DNA of 23,678 nucleotides, from IMG/VR virus record IMGVR_UViG_3300033553_000428, positions 1 to 23,678 of that record; one strand, 5' to 3'. The first letter of the stretch is position 1, and every line of letters starts with the position of its first letter. The position numbers were made by a program, and so were the translations under genes. Of the stretch, positions 15,736 to 23,451 are shown piece by piece. The notes under the pieces were generated by a model, which saw only the letters and a list, made by a program, of their open reading frames with translations, was not told the DNA's origin and made no database searches. Origin of the DNA: a virus.

Positions 15736-16251
15736 ATGGCACGTTTTGATACGTCATTTGACGCCACCAGCGTTGAACCCACCACCCCCTATGAGCTGTT
15801 GCCCGCCGGCAAATACAGCGCCCAGATTGTTGAGAGTGAGATGCGCGTGACCCGCAATGGCATGGGCCAGTTTCTCTGGATGATGCTCGACATTCTCGAT
15901 GGGCCCTACAAGGGGCGGAAGATCTTTGACCAGCTCAACCTGGTGAACCCCAACCCGACCACGGTCGAGATCGCGCAGCGCACGCTGTCTGCCATCTGCC
16001 ATGCGACGGGCAGGATGCATGTCAGCGACAGCGAGGAGTTACACCTGATCCCGATGACGATTCAGGTGAAGATCAAGCCGCCGAAGAATGGCTACGGGGA
16101 GAGCAACGCCATCGCCTATCTGCCACCCGAACGTGGGGGAACCCCGGCTGTTGCTGCCAAGCCTGCTGCAATCCCCGCAGCACCGCCGACAACCCAGGCT
16201 GCTGCCGCCCCGCCCAAGATGGCCTCCGCGCCTTGGAACAAAAAGAGCTGA
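15736..16251 (+). CDS. DUF669 ssDNA-binding-like protein
   Basis: This protein has 171 residues. The first 130 match the DUF669 pattern: LLPAGKYSAQIVESEMRVTR, GQFLWMMLDILDGPYKGRKI, then a helical part and IQVKIKPPKNGYGESNAI. A Pro/Ala-rich linker leads to a short terminal PWNKKS. The layout (folded domain, flexible linker, conserved tip) resembles single-stranded DNA-binding proteins. Its place just after a Sak4-like ATPase supports an SSB role, as known for phage DUF669 proteins. AAAGGA lies upstream. Confidence 0.82.
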   Translation: MARFDTSFDATSVEPTTPYELLPAGKYSAQIVESEMRVTRNGMGQFLWMMLDILDGPYKGRKIFDQLNLVNPNPTTVEIAQRTLSAICHATGRMHVSDSEELHLIPMTIQVKIKPPKNGYGESNAIAYLPPERGGTPAVAAKPAAIPAAPPTTQAAAAPPKMASAPWNKKS

Positions 16252-16257
16252 TGCACA

Positions 16258-16292
16258 GCGCTGCTCCGCGCCCCTGATCGACGGGGCAGCGC
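16258..16292 (+). other. Stem-loop between DUF669 and the next gene
   Basis: GCGCTGC (16258-16264) can pair with GCAGCGC (16286-16292); inside the loop, CCCC (16271-16274) faces GGGG (16283-16286). There is no T-run, so it is not a standard terminator. It may affect mRNA stability or processing in the 65-bp gap. Confidence 0.35.
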
Positions 16293-16316
16293 GCAAACCC
16301 ATCTGAGGATATTCCC

Positions 16317-16679
16317 ATGACTGACCTGCAAAACGCAGCCCCTGTGGCTGTGATCACCCCCGGCTTGCCTGAAGACCAGCGCCGGCTGATCGACCTCGAC
16401 GACGATATCGCCAAGATCCGCACGCAGATTGCCACCGCGGATCTGGCACGCCAGCGCGGCCACAAACCCATCGATCCCGACTGGTTCCACCGCGCGCGAA
16501 CCGCGCTACGCCACCTGTGTCGTGAACGGTCCGAGTTGCTTGCCAAAGGCACCGGCCGCCATCGCCGCGAAAAGCTGAAGGACGCCCTGATCGGCGTGCT
16601 GCGTGAACGGCACGATCCTGCGACCTGGGACGGCATTCTGGCCGAGGCACAGGCCCGCCGCGAACGGGAGGGATTGTGA
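16317..16679 (+). CDS. Small unknown helical protein
   Basis: This 120-residue protein appears helical and rich in Arg, with HRARTALRHLCRERSELL and a C-terminal basic helix. It is soluble and has no recognised domain. It lies between the SSB-like gene and the nuclease gene and overlaps the nuclease start (TGATG), so it is co-expressed. The function is unknown. Confidence 0.7.
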   Translation: MTDLQNAAPVAVITPGLPEDQRRLIDLDDDIAKIRTQIATADLARQRGHKPIDPDWFHRARTALRHLCRERSELLAKGTGRHRREKLKDALIGVLRERHDPATWDGILAEAQARREREGL

Positions 16680-17623
16680 TGGCTGATCTTCCCGCACCGC
16701 CCACGCCGACACTCACGGCCATTTATGCGTCCTATGAAGCCCGGCAGGGCGATGGTTTCCGCGACCATCTGGGCGCGTCGATCATTGGCAAATCCTGTGC
16801 CCGCGCGCTCTGGTATGATTTCCGCTGGATCACGCCCTCGCGGCATTCCGGTCGCCTGCTGCGCTTGTTTGAGACCGGACAGATGGAAGAGGACCGGATG
16901 GTCCGCAACCTGCGCGCCACCGGTGCCACTGTTCTGGAGCTGGATCCGGAAACAGGGCGGCAAATCCGCGTCGAGGCCCATGGCGGTCATTTTGGTGGAT
17001 CGCTCGACGGTGTGGCGCTTGGCCTGCTGGAGGCCCCGAAAACCTGGCATGTGCTGGAGTTCAAGACGCATGGCATAAAGAGCTTTGCCGATCTGACCGC
17101 GAAGGGCGTGGTGCAGTCAAAGCCCCAGCATGCCGCGCAGATGCAGATCTATATGTATCTCACGGGCATCACGCGGTCCCTCTACATGGCGGTCTGCAAG
17201 AACACCGACGCGCTGCATATCGAGCGGATCGAGGCTGACAGCGCTATGGCCGAGCGCCTCCTGGAAAAAGCCGGGCGTATCATCTTCGCCCAGCATCCAC
17301 CCGCACGGATCAGTGAGGACCCCGCATGGTTTGAATGCCGGTTCTGCGATCACCATGCCGCCTGCCACGAAGGTGGCGGGGCTGCCGTGACCTGTCGGTC
17401 CTGCCTGCATTCCACCGCAGTCGATGGCGGGTGGCATTGCGCCCGGCACGATCGAATGCTGGCTCCGATCGAGCAGCGTGCGGCCTGCAGCAAACATCTC
17501 TTCATCCCCGATCTTGTGCCGGGTGAGGTCACCGATGCGGGGAACGACATCGTCACTTACCGCATGGCCGATGGCTCCACCTGGTCAAACGACGCCCGCA
17601 CCACGGAGGCCGCACCATGCTGA
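16679..17623 (+). CDS. RecB/Cas4-like PD-(D/E)XK nuclease
   Basis: The protein has 314 residues from the ATG at 16679 (GGGAGG upstream, overlapping the previous stop). The nuclease core shows GGSLDG with D110, then LEFKTH with E127 and K129, and a helix QMQIYMY with Q154, the pattern of RecB-family exonucleases. The C-terminal third holds many Cys and His residues (CRFCDHHAAC, then CRSC), which may bind zinc or an iron-sulfur cluster, as in Cas4-like nucleases. Next to Sak4, DUF669 and a helicase, it likely resects DNA ends for annealing. Confidence 0.85.
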   Translation: MADLPAPPTPTLTAIYASYEARQGDGFRDHLGASIIGKSCARALWYDFRWITPSRHSGRLLRLFETGQMEEDRMVRNLRATGATVLELDPETGRQIRVEAHGGHFGGSLDGVALGLLEAPKTWHVLEFKTHGIKSFADLTAKGVVQSKPQHAAQMQIYMYLTGITRSLYMAVCKNTDALHIERIEADSAMAERLLEKAGRIIFAQHPPARISEDPAWFECRFCDHHAACHEGGGAAVTCRSCLHSTAVDGGWHCARHDRMLAPIEQRAACSKHLFIPDLVPGEVTDAGNDIVTYRMADGSTWSNDARTTEAAPC

Positions 17624-19371
17624 CCCTGCGCCCATATCAACAGGCCGCGATCGCTTCGATCTACGAATACTACGAGAACAAATCTGGCAACTGTTGCATT
17701 GTGATCCCAACAGCTGGCGGCAAGTCGCTCGTCATGGCCGCCTTCATCGAGGGCGTGCTGAAAGCCTGGCCGGATCAGCGCATCCTGATCGTGACCCATG
17801 TGCGCGAGTTGATCGCACAGAACCATGCCGAGATGATCGGGCTTTGGCCTGACGCACCCGCAGGCATCTATTCGGCGGGCTTGGGCAAGCGCGAGGCGAA
17901 GGCGCGCATCTTGTTTGCAGGCATCCAGTCGATCCATCGCCGGGCCCGCGAAATCGGCCACACCGATCTGGTGCTGATCGACGAGGCCCACCTGATCCCG
18001 GGCAATTCGAGCACCATGTATCGCCGCTTCCTGGACGGACTGGTGCAGGTCAACCCGGCGCTGAAGGTGATCGGGCTGACCGCCACACCGTTCCGTGTTG
18101 ATTGCGGCATGCTGCATGAGGGCAAATCGGCACTCTTTACCGACATCGCCTATGAGGCTCCGGTGCGCGAGCTGATCGATCAGGGCTACCTCAGCCCGCT
18201 TACTTCCAAGCAGCCCGCCACCCGGCTGGATGTGTCGAAGGTGGGCACCCGGGCTGGTGACTTCATTGCGCGCGATCTCGCAGCAGCAGTCGACCAGGAC
18301 GCCATCACGCGCGCGGCGATCGCCGAGATTATCGAGTACGGCAAGGACCGGAAGTCCTGGTTGGCCTTCTGTTCGGGCGTGGATCATGCGCGCCACGTTG
18401 CGGAGGAATTCCAGCGCCGGGGCATCAGCTGCCGCACGATCTTTGGCGACACGCCCAAGGACGAGCGCGATGCGATCATCGCCGCCTTCAAGCGCGGCGA
18501 AATCCGCGCGCTGGCCTCGATGGGCGTGCTGACCACCGGCTTCAACGCGCCCGGCGTCGATCTCATTGCGCTGTTGCGCCCCACGAAATCCGCTGGCCTC
18601 TATGTGCAGATGGTCGGTCGTGGCACGCGGCTCAGTACGGATACCGGCAAGGAGAACTGCCTCGTTCTGGACTTTGCTGGCAATGTCCGCCGCCATGGTC
18701 CGATCGATCTGGTCCGGCCCAAACGCCCCGGTGAGGGCGGCGGGGGCGACGCACCCACAAAGGTTTGCCCCAAATGTGAGAGCATCATCGCGCTCTCGGT
18801 CACCGAATGTCCTGACTGCGGATACGAGTTTCCGGCCCGTGAAGTGAAGATCGCGCCGACCGCCGCCGCACTGCCGATCCTTTCGATAAAAACGCCAAAA
18901 GCGCCCCAATGGCTGCAAGTGAGCGGCGTATCCTACACCCGTCACGACAAACGCGGCGGGCGGCCCTCGCTCAAGGTCACCTATAGCTGCGGGCTCAAAT
19001 CCTACAGCGAATGGGTCTGCATCGAGCATCAGGGCTACGCCCGCCAGAAGGCAACGGACTGGTGGCGCAAGCGCGCGCCGGGTTTGCCCGTTCCGCTCAG
19101 CGTGAATGAGGCCATTGCGCAGGCAGGCCATCTTGCACGCCCCAGCGACATCTCGGTCTGCCCCTCGGGCCGCTATTTTGAAATCTCCGGTTACAGGTTC
19201 GATCCATGCGCCAAACCCGCCCTGGCCTCTGTGCCGTCTGCCACCGGCAACCTCGCGGCTTTGGTTGGTTCGACGCAGGTTTCCGCGTCGCTGACCAGCG
19301 GCGGGACGCAAGTCGGCAGCACCTCTGCTCCCGCGCCTGCCAGAACATCTGTCACGGGAGGAAGGGCATGA
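17617..19371 (+). CDS. SF2 DEAH-box helicase with zinc ribbon
   Basis: This 584-residue protein has PTAGGKS (31-37), DEAH (122-125), TATPFR (155-160), and a motif VI QMVGRGTR (331-338), so it is a superfamily 2 helicase. A zinc ribbon follows with CPKC (384-387) and CPDC (398-401). After about residue 530 the tail is Ser/Ala/Gly-rich; it lies in the region that overlaps the next reading frame. The start overlaps the nuclease gene by 7 nt. It probably unwinds DNA for the nuclease or the replication complex. Confidence 0.9.
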   Translation: MLTLRPYQQAAIASIYEYYENKSGNCCIVIPTAGGKSLVMAAFIEGVLKAWPDQRILIVTHVRELIAQNHAEMIGLWPDAPAGIYSAGLGKREAKARILFAGIQSIHRRAREIGHTDLVLIDEAHLIPGNSSTMYRRFLDGLVQVNPALKVIGLTATPFRVDCGMLHEGKSALFTDIAYEAPVRELIDQGYLSPLTSKQPATRLDVSKVGTRAGDFIARDLAAAVDQDAITRAAIAEIIEYGKDRKSWLAFCSGVDHARHVAEEFQRRGISCRTIFGDTPKDERDAIIAAFKRGEIRALASMGVLTTGFNAPGVDLIALLRPTKSAGLYVQMVGRGTRLSTDTGKENCLVLDFAGNVRRHGPIDLVRPKRPGEGGGGDAPTKVCPKCESIIALSVTECPDCGYEFPAREVKIAPTAAALPILSIKTPKAPQWLQVSGVSYTRHDKRGGRPSLKVTYSCGLKSYSEWVCIEHQGYARQKATDWWRKRAPGLPVPLSVNEAIAQAGHLARPSDISVCPSGRYFEISGYRFDPCAKPALASVPSATGNLAALVGSTQVSASLTSGGTQVGSTSAPAPARTSVTGGRA

Positions 19372-19592
19372 TCGATCCCACCCCGAACGAGAGCGAGGCA
19401 ATGACCGTCGGCGGTTGCCAGGGCGGCGAATACCTCGAAAGCATCGGCAAGTCCGATCTTGCGACCCTGACCGAGTCCGAATGGGACTGCTTCCTTGATG
19501 CGGTTGTCACCGGATATTGTGATCACTTGCGTGAGCTTGCGGGCAGGGACCGCACGCGGCTCGACGCCATGACCCCCGAGGTACCTTACTGA
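19206..19592 (+). CDS. DUF6511-like zinc-finger protein
   Basis: This protein has 128 residues. The N-terminus carries a C9-x2-C12 ... C41-x3-C45 pattern (CAVC, then CSRAC) suggesting a treble-clef zinc finger. The C-terminal part (IDPTPNESEAM, GGEYLESIGKSDLATLTESEW) matches my memory of DUF6511. The first 166 nt overlap the helicase tail in another frame. An internal ATG at 19368, which overlaps the helicase stop as ATGA and has a strong GGAGGAAGGG upstream, could also give a 74-residue product without the finger. Function unknown. Confidence 0.75.
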   Translation: MRQTRPGLCAVCHRQPRGFGWFDAGFRVADQRRDASRQHLCSRACQNICHGRKGMIDPTPNESEAMTVGGCQGGEYLESIGKSDLATLTESEWDCFLDAVVTGYCDHLRELAGRDRTRLDAMTPEVPY

Positions 19593-21874
19593 TGACTGAC
19601 ACATCTTACATGGCGCGGTTCGGCGCGCGCCTCGTCACCAATGGCTATGCCATCCTGCCGATCGGTCCGGGCACCAAAAAGCCCGGACGGTTCAAGCGCA
19701 GTGCCTGGGTCGATTACCCGGAATGGAACCGGCATGCCGAGCGAGCCACGACTGAGGTCGAGATCGCGACCTGGTCGGCATGGCCCGATTGCGGCATCGG
19801 CATCGTTGGCGGTGCGGTTGCTGCGGTCGATATCGACATCGTCGAGGATGCTGAACTGGCGCTCCAGATTGAGCGGCTGGCGCGGGACAAACTTGGCGAC
19901 ACACCCGCCCTGCGGATCGGAAAGGCCCCGAAACGGATGCTGATCTATCGCACGGCTGAGCCATTCCGGGGCATCAAGCGCCATCCGTTGGAAGTGCTCT
20001 GCCTTGGCCAGCAGTTTCTGGCTTATGCCACACATCCCGACACTGGCGCGCCCTATGCCTGGCCGGAGGAAGGCCTGGCCGATCTCGATATCAGCGATCT
20101 GCCGGAGATTACCGCTGATGCAGCGGTTGCGTTTCTGGATGAGGCTTATGCGTTGCTGCCGGAGGCCCTGCGTCAGCGTGGCCTGACAACTGCATCGCCT
20201 ACGGCCGAGCATTTGCGCAGCCACAGTCAGATCGGCACGCTACCCGCCATAAATGCAGCGCTCGCATGGCTGCCCAATGCCGAGTTGGATTATGACAGCT
20301 GGATGCGCATCGGCATGGCGCTGAAAGGCGCGCTTGGTGACGCTGGGGGTGATATCTTCGCTGACTGGTCAGCGCAGGCGTCAAAAGACATACCCGCGAC
20401 CACGGCCAAGGCATGGACCAGCTTCAAGCCTGATCGAATTGGTGCGGGCACGATCTACCATCTCGCCATGGAGCGCGGCTGGCAGCCTGATGCCTCTCTA
20501 TGTCTGGACGGCGCTGCAGCCTGCGATGGCGCGCATCCAGCGGCGGGGCTGTTGTCGAGGCTCGCACGCCAAGACGGCCCAACGGATCAGCATCAGGATA
20601 ATCTGCCTGTCAGCGTACCGCCGCCCCCACCTCTCTCACAGCTTGATGGGGCTCTGGCGATGATGATCGAGCATATTCTGGCCAGTGCCATCCGGCCCCA
20701 ACCCTGGCTGGCGGTCGGTGCCTCCCTCACCGCGCTTGGCACATTGATGGGGCGCAAGGTGCGCACCGATAGTGATCTGCGCTCAAATCTGTACGTGATC
20801 GGCCTTGCGGAAAGCGGGGGCGGAAAGGATCATGCCCGCAAGGCGATCAAGGAGATGTTCGCACAGGCTGGATTTGCGTCGCATCTTGGCGGGGAGCGCA
20901 TAGCCTCCGGTGCAGGGCTGATCTCCGCGCTCACCCGACAACCGGCGTCACTGTTTCAGATCGATGAGTTTGGCAAGTTCATGGCTAATGTCGTCGACAA
21001 GCATCGCGCGCCAAAGCATCTGTCCGAAATCTGGGACCTGTTCACCGAACTCGCAACCAGCGCGGCAACGACCTTTATGGGCGCGGAGTATGCGGATCAG
21101 AAGGAACGACCACGCCAGGACATCATCCAGCCCTGTGCCTGTGTACATGGAGTAACCGCGCCGGGTCCGTTCTGGGAGTCGCTCTCCACTGGCTCCTTGC
21201 AGGATGGAAGCCTCGCGCGGTTTCTTGTGTTCAGGAGCGAAGACGACATTCCTGATCGAAATCGGATTCCGCGCTCGCTCAGGGATGTGCCGCAACCGCT
21301 TCTCGATGCGCTCAAGGCGATTGCCAACGCTGGCAGCAGTAATCGCGGCAACCTTGCTCAGACAGGAAGTGCGACCATTGTGCCCGCACCGAAGCTGGTG
21401 GAAATGGATCCTTCCGCGCTGGCGGTTTTTGATGATCTCGATCTTGAGATGACGAAACGTCAGCGCGCGGCGGTCGGTACGGAGCAAGGCGCAGTGCTTG
21501 CACGCGTCTGGGAAAACACGGCCAAGGTTGCGTTGATCAAGGCGGTCAGCGCAGATCCTTATGCGCCAGTCATTCGCGAGCCGGATGCGCTTTGGGCGCG
21601 GGAGTTGGTTGCGCACTGCATTGGCACGCTCTTGCTGCAGTCGGAGCGGCATCTGGCGGACACCCGCACCGAAAAGCATCACAAGAAGGTGCTGGAGATC
21701 ATCCGGGCCGCTGGTGGAAAAGGCATAAGGCGCCGCGATCTGACACGCAAAACCCAGTTTCTGGATCTGCGGGTGCGCCAGGAGGTTCTGCAGACCCTGA
21801 TTGAAAGCGAACAAATCACCAGCGTCAGCACCCAGACCAAAGGGCGCAGCGCTGATGTATACCGTATCGGGTAG
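19592..21874 (+). CDS. Prim-Pol primase/polymerase with helicase domain
   Basis: This 760-residue protein has an N-terminal Prim-Pol domain: KKPGRFK near 29-35, and a catalytic VDIDI with D80 and D82. A PriCT-2-like part follows at about 220-297 (ELDYDSWMRIGMALKG, DRIGAGTIYHLAMERGW). A Pro-rich linker (near 343-347) leads to a helicase-like domain with GLAESGGGKD (404-413) as Walker A and FQIDEF (455-460) as Walker B, and a C-terminal HTH-like end. This is the replication initiator or primase-helicase of the element. The start overlaps the DUF6511 stop. The repeat-rich region starts one nucleotide after its stop codon. Confidence 0.9.
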   Translation: MTDTSYMARFGARLVTNGYAILPIGPGTKKPGRFKRSAWVDYPEWNRHAERATTEVEIATWSAWPDCGIGIVGGAVAAVDIDIVEDAELALQIERLARDKLGDTPALRIGKAPKRMLIYRTAEPFRGIKRHPLEVLCLGQQFLAYATHPDTGAPYAWPEEGLADLDISDLPEITADAAVAFLDEAYALLPEALRQRGLTTASPTAEHLRSHSQIGTLPAINAALAWLPNAELDYDSWMRIGMALKGALGDAGGDIFADWSAQASKDIPATTAKAWTSFKPDRIGAGTIYHLAMERGWQPDASLCLDGAAACDGAHPAAGLLSRLARQDGPTDQHQDNLPVSVPPPPPLSQLDGALAMMIEHILASAIRPQPWLAVGASLTALGTLMGRKVRTDSDLRSNLYVIGLAESGGGKDHARKAIKEMFAQAGFASHLGGERIASGAGLISALTRQPASLFQIDEFGKFMANVVDKHRAPKHLSEIWDLFTELATSAATTFMGAEYADQKERPRQDIIQPCACVHGVTAPGPFWESLSTGSLQDGSLARFLVFRSEDDIPDRNRIPRSLRDVPQPLLDALKAIANAGSSNRGNLAQTGSATIVPAPKLVEMDPSALAVFDDLDLEMTKRQRAAVGTEQGAVLARVWENTAKVALIKAVSADPYAPVIREPDALWARELVAHCIGTLLLQSERHLADTRTEKHHKKVLEIIRAAGGKGIRRRDLTRKTQFLDLRVRQEVLQTLIESEQITSVSTQTKGRSADVYRIG

Positions 21875-22144
21875 AACTTACGACAACGTCAAATGTAGCG
21901 TCAAAGTACGGAAGATGCGGGTCAAGCTCATGAAAGAATTAAACAATAAACTTACGTCATTCCGTCATCTAGAAGAAACCTTAGTCCCCCTCCACTCGAA
22001 GGGGGAAAGCAAACCGGAATTTCCCCCTAGAGAGAGATGACTATATGACGTAAGTATTTATATATAATAAAAACAATACTATACTTGCGAAAATTCGTCA
22101 AACTTACGTCAATTTCGTACTTTGACGTTTTGACCAAACTTGAC
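21875..22144. other. Candidate replication origin: AT-rich repeat region
   Basis: The 352-bp gap before the RuvC-like gene is much more AT-rich than the flanks. ACTTACGTCA occurs at 21950-21959 and 22102-22111, inverted at 22046-22055, with a variant AACTTACGACA at 21875-21885. CGTCAAAGTACG (21899-21910) is repeated inverted at 22116-22127. GTCAA or TTGAC recurs about eight times. A nearly pure A/T tract lies at 22056-22080. The layout resembles iterons plus a DNA-unwinding element next to a primase-helicase gene. A regulatory role is the alternative. Confidence 0.55.
21985..22028 (+). other. Two mutually exclusive hairpins
   Basis: AGGGGGAAA (22000-22008) can pair with TTTCCCCCT (22020-22028) or with TCCCCCT (21985-21991). 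One arm therefore has two possible partners, as in attenuators. There is no T-run next to either stem. It lies inside the candidate origin region. Confidence 0.35.
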
Positions 22145-22226
22145 CCCCCTTTCGGGGCCTGGCGAGACCGCAGCCTTCATCGGCCAGCCCTCTCGCCTCG
22201 CTCGCCAAACCGAAGAGGAGGTCTGA

Positions 22227-22715
22227 ATGACCCAACCCACACAAACCCCGCGCACCATCCTGGCCCTCGACCTCGGTACCACCACCGGCTGGGCCATTCG
22301 TGGCTATGACGGCCTGATCACCAGCGGCACGGCCAGCTTCAAGCCCGGCCGCTATGACGGTGGCGGCATGCGCTACCTGCGCTTCACCAACTGGCTAACG
22401 GAACTCGACCGGCTGTCCGGACCGATTGCCACCATCTGGTTCGAAGAAGTCAGGCGGCATGCCGGTACTGACGCAGCCCACGTCTATGGCGGCCTCATGG
22501 CAACGCTGACCGCATGGGCGGAACTGCGGGGTGTCCCGTATCAAGGCGTCCCGGTTGGCACCATCAAACTTCACGCGACCGGCAAGGGCAATGCCCCGAA
22601 GCAGGCCATGATTGCAGCTGCAAGGGCCCGTGGGTTCTCACCCGCTGACGACAACGAAGCCGATGCCATCGCCATCCTCCACTGGGCCATCGAAACCCGG
22701 GGAGGTGCATCATGA
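22227..22715 (+). CDS. RuvC-like Holliday junction resolvase
   Basis: This 162-residue protein fits the RuvC-like fold of phage resolvases: D15 in LALDLGTTTGWAI, the acidic pair E73/E74 in WFEEVRRHAG, and D141/D142 and D146 in PADDNEADAIAIL, near K119/K124. GAGGAGG lies upstream of the ATG. It likely cuts four-way junctions formed during element recombination or replication. It follows the candidate origin and overlaps the next gene by ATGA. Confidence 0.85.
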   Translation: MTQPTQTPRTILALDLGTTTGWAIRGYDGLITSGTASFKPGRYDGGGMRYLRFTNWLTELDRLSGPIATIWFEEVRRHAGTDAAHVYGGLMATLTAWAELRGVPYQGVPVGTIKLHATGKGNAPKQAMIAAARARGFSPADDNEADAIAILHWAIETRGGAS

Positions 22716-22924
22716 ACGGCATGCGGTTCACACCAAAGGGATACGGCGGTCACCGGCGTGACCCCGAACAAATCAAGTGCGATGGTTGGCAGGAACAGGG
22801 CCTGCTGGCTGTCGCCATCGACGATGACCGGCTCACCTGGCCAGAGTGCGAGCTGGTCCGGCAGCTTGGTGAAAAGCTCTATGGCAAACTCCCTGCCGTT
22901 CGGGAGGTGTGCAATGGCAAATGA
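22712..22924 (+). CDS. Small unknown protein
   Basis: This 70-residue protein overlaps RuvC by ATGA. It starts with a basic segment (RFTPKGYGGHRRD) and then an acidic one (AIDDDRLTWPECELV). No domain is recognised. It overlaps the next start by 11 nt, so its expression is coupled with both neighbours. Confidence 0.6.
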   Translation: MNGMRFTPKGYGGHRRDPEQIKCDGWQEQGLLAVAIDDDRLTWPECELVRQLGEKLYGKLPAVREVCNGK

Positions 22925-23345
22925 CTGGACCCGCGCCATGGTGGCGGACCGGCTGGACCTCGCGGCAGACGTCATGCGCAGCCTGCCGCCAGTACGCCCG
23001 CAAGGCTACGTCAGCACATGGCCTGAGTATAATTACAGCTTTGCCGACCAGGTCGAACAAGAGCCGAAGATGCGCCGTCCGCTGCCGTCGCCGCGGATGA
23101 TCACGCAAGCCGACGAGGCAATGCTTTGGTTGCGCTGGCTCGACAAGGATATCGCACAGATCCTCTGGGCGCGGGCCAACCTCAAGGCTTGGAAGGGAAT
23201 TTGCTGGGCGCACGGGATCAGTCGTGCAACTGCCAACCGTCGCTTTGAGTATGGTCTGGCGGTGATTGTCTGGCGGCTCAACGGCAAGACCGTGCCGCGC
23301 AAGCGGTCGATGGAGTTCGTGATCCAGCGTGCTCGGGCTGGATGA
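22914..23345 (+). CDS. DUF6362-like HTH protein
   Basis: This protein has 143 residues from the ATG at 22914, with GGGAGG 6 nt upstream; a longer in-frame extension upstream is a shadow. The second half (WKGICWAHGISRATANRRFEYG, then AVIVWRLNG) looks like a helix-turn-helix and matches my memory of DUF6362 proteins. It is the last gene of the run. A DNA-binding role, perhaps late or copy-number control, is inferred. Confidence 0.8.
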   Translation: MANDWTRAMVADRLDLAADVMRSLPPVRPQGYVSTWPEYNYSFADQVEQEPKMRRPLPSPRMITQADEAMLWLRWLDKDIAQILWARANLKAWKGICWAHGISRATANRRFEYGLAVIVWRLNGKTVPRKRSMEFVIQRARAG

Positions 23346-23430
23346 GTGCAAGGGCGTGAGGATCAAAACGTCGACTTACGCGTTTCCATCATGAAACCAA
23401 GGGCGACAGAAAGTACATCGTTTGCACTCA
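23343..23430. repeat. 9-bp inverted repeat around the right gap
   Basis: TGAGTGCAA (23343-23351) and TTGCACTCA (23422-23430) are perfect inverted copies separated by 70 nt. The first covers the stop of the DUF6362 gene. It could be an operator or an element-end signal; a chance match is possible. Confidence 0.3.
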
Positions 23431-23451
23431 CCTTGGTAGGGAAAGGCAAGT

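Larger units (their letters stand above)
5254..23430. mobile_element. Putative integrative, satellite-like element (limits approximate)
   Basis: Within this span are a serine recombinase operon, a sigma factor, a replication module with Prim-Pol/helicase and a candidate origin, and recombination genes, but no structural, packaging or transfer gene. The defence genes at 7763-11781 and the ones left of 5180 may be cargo. Limits are set by the hairpin at 5254 and the inverted repeat near 23430; no att repeat was found. Confidence 0.4.

Noticed and set aside
16073-17071. 332-codon open frame on the minus strand
   Set aside because: It crosses three plus-strand genes with overlapped starts and has low-complexity composition.
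17557-19401. Long 614-codon open frame on the minus strand
   Set aside because: It lies opposite the SF2 helicase gene, whose motifs are clear; the minus-strand product has no recognisable domain. GC-rich codon bias leaves such antisense frames open.
20948-21814. 288-codon open frame on the minus strand
   Set aside because: It is antisense to the helicase domain of the Prim-Pol protein.
21801-22040. 79-codon open frame at the end of the Prim-Pol gene
   Set aside because: It overlaps the primase end, lies in the repeat-rich gap and has no ribosome-binding site or known motif.
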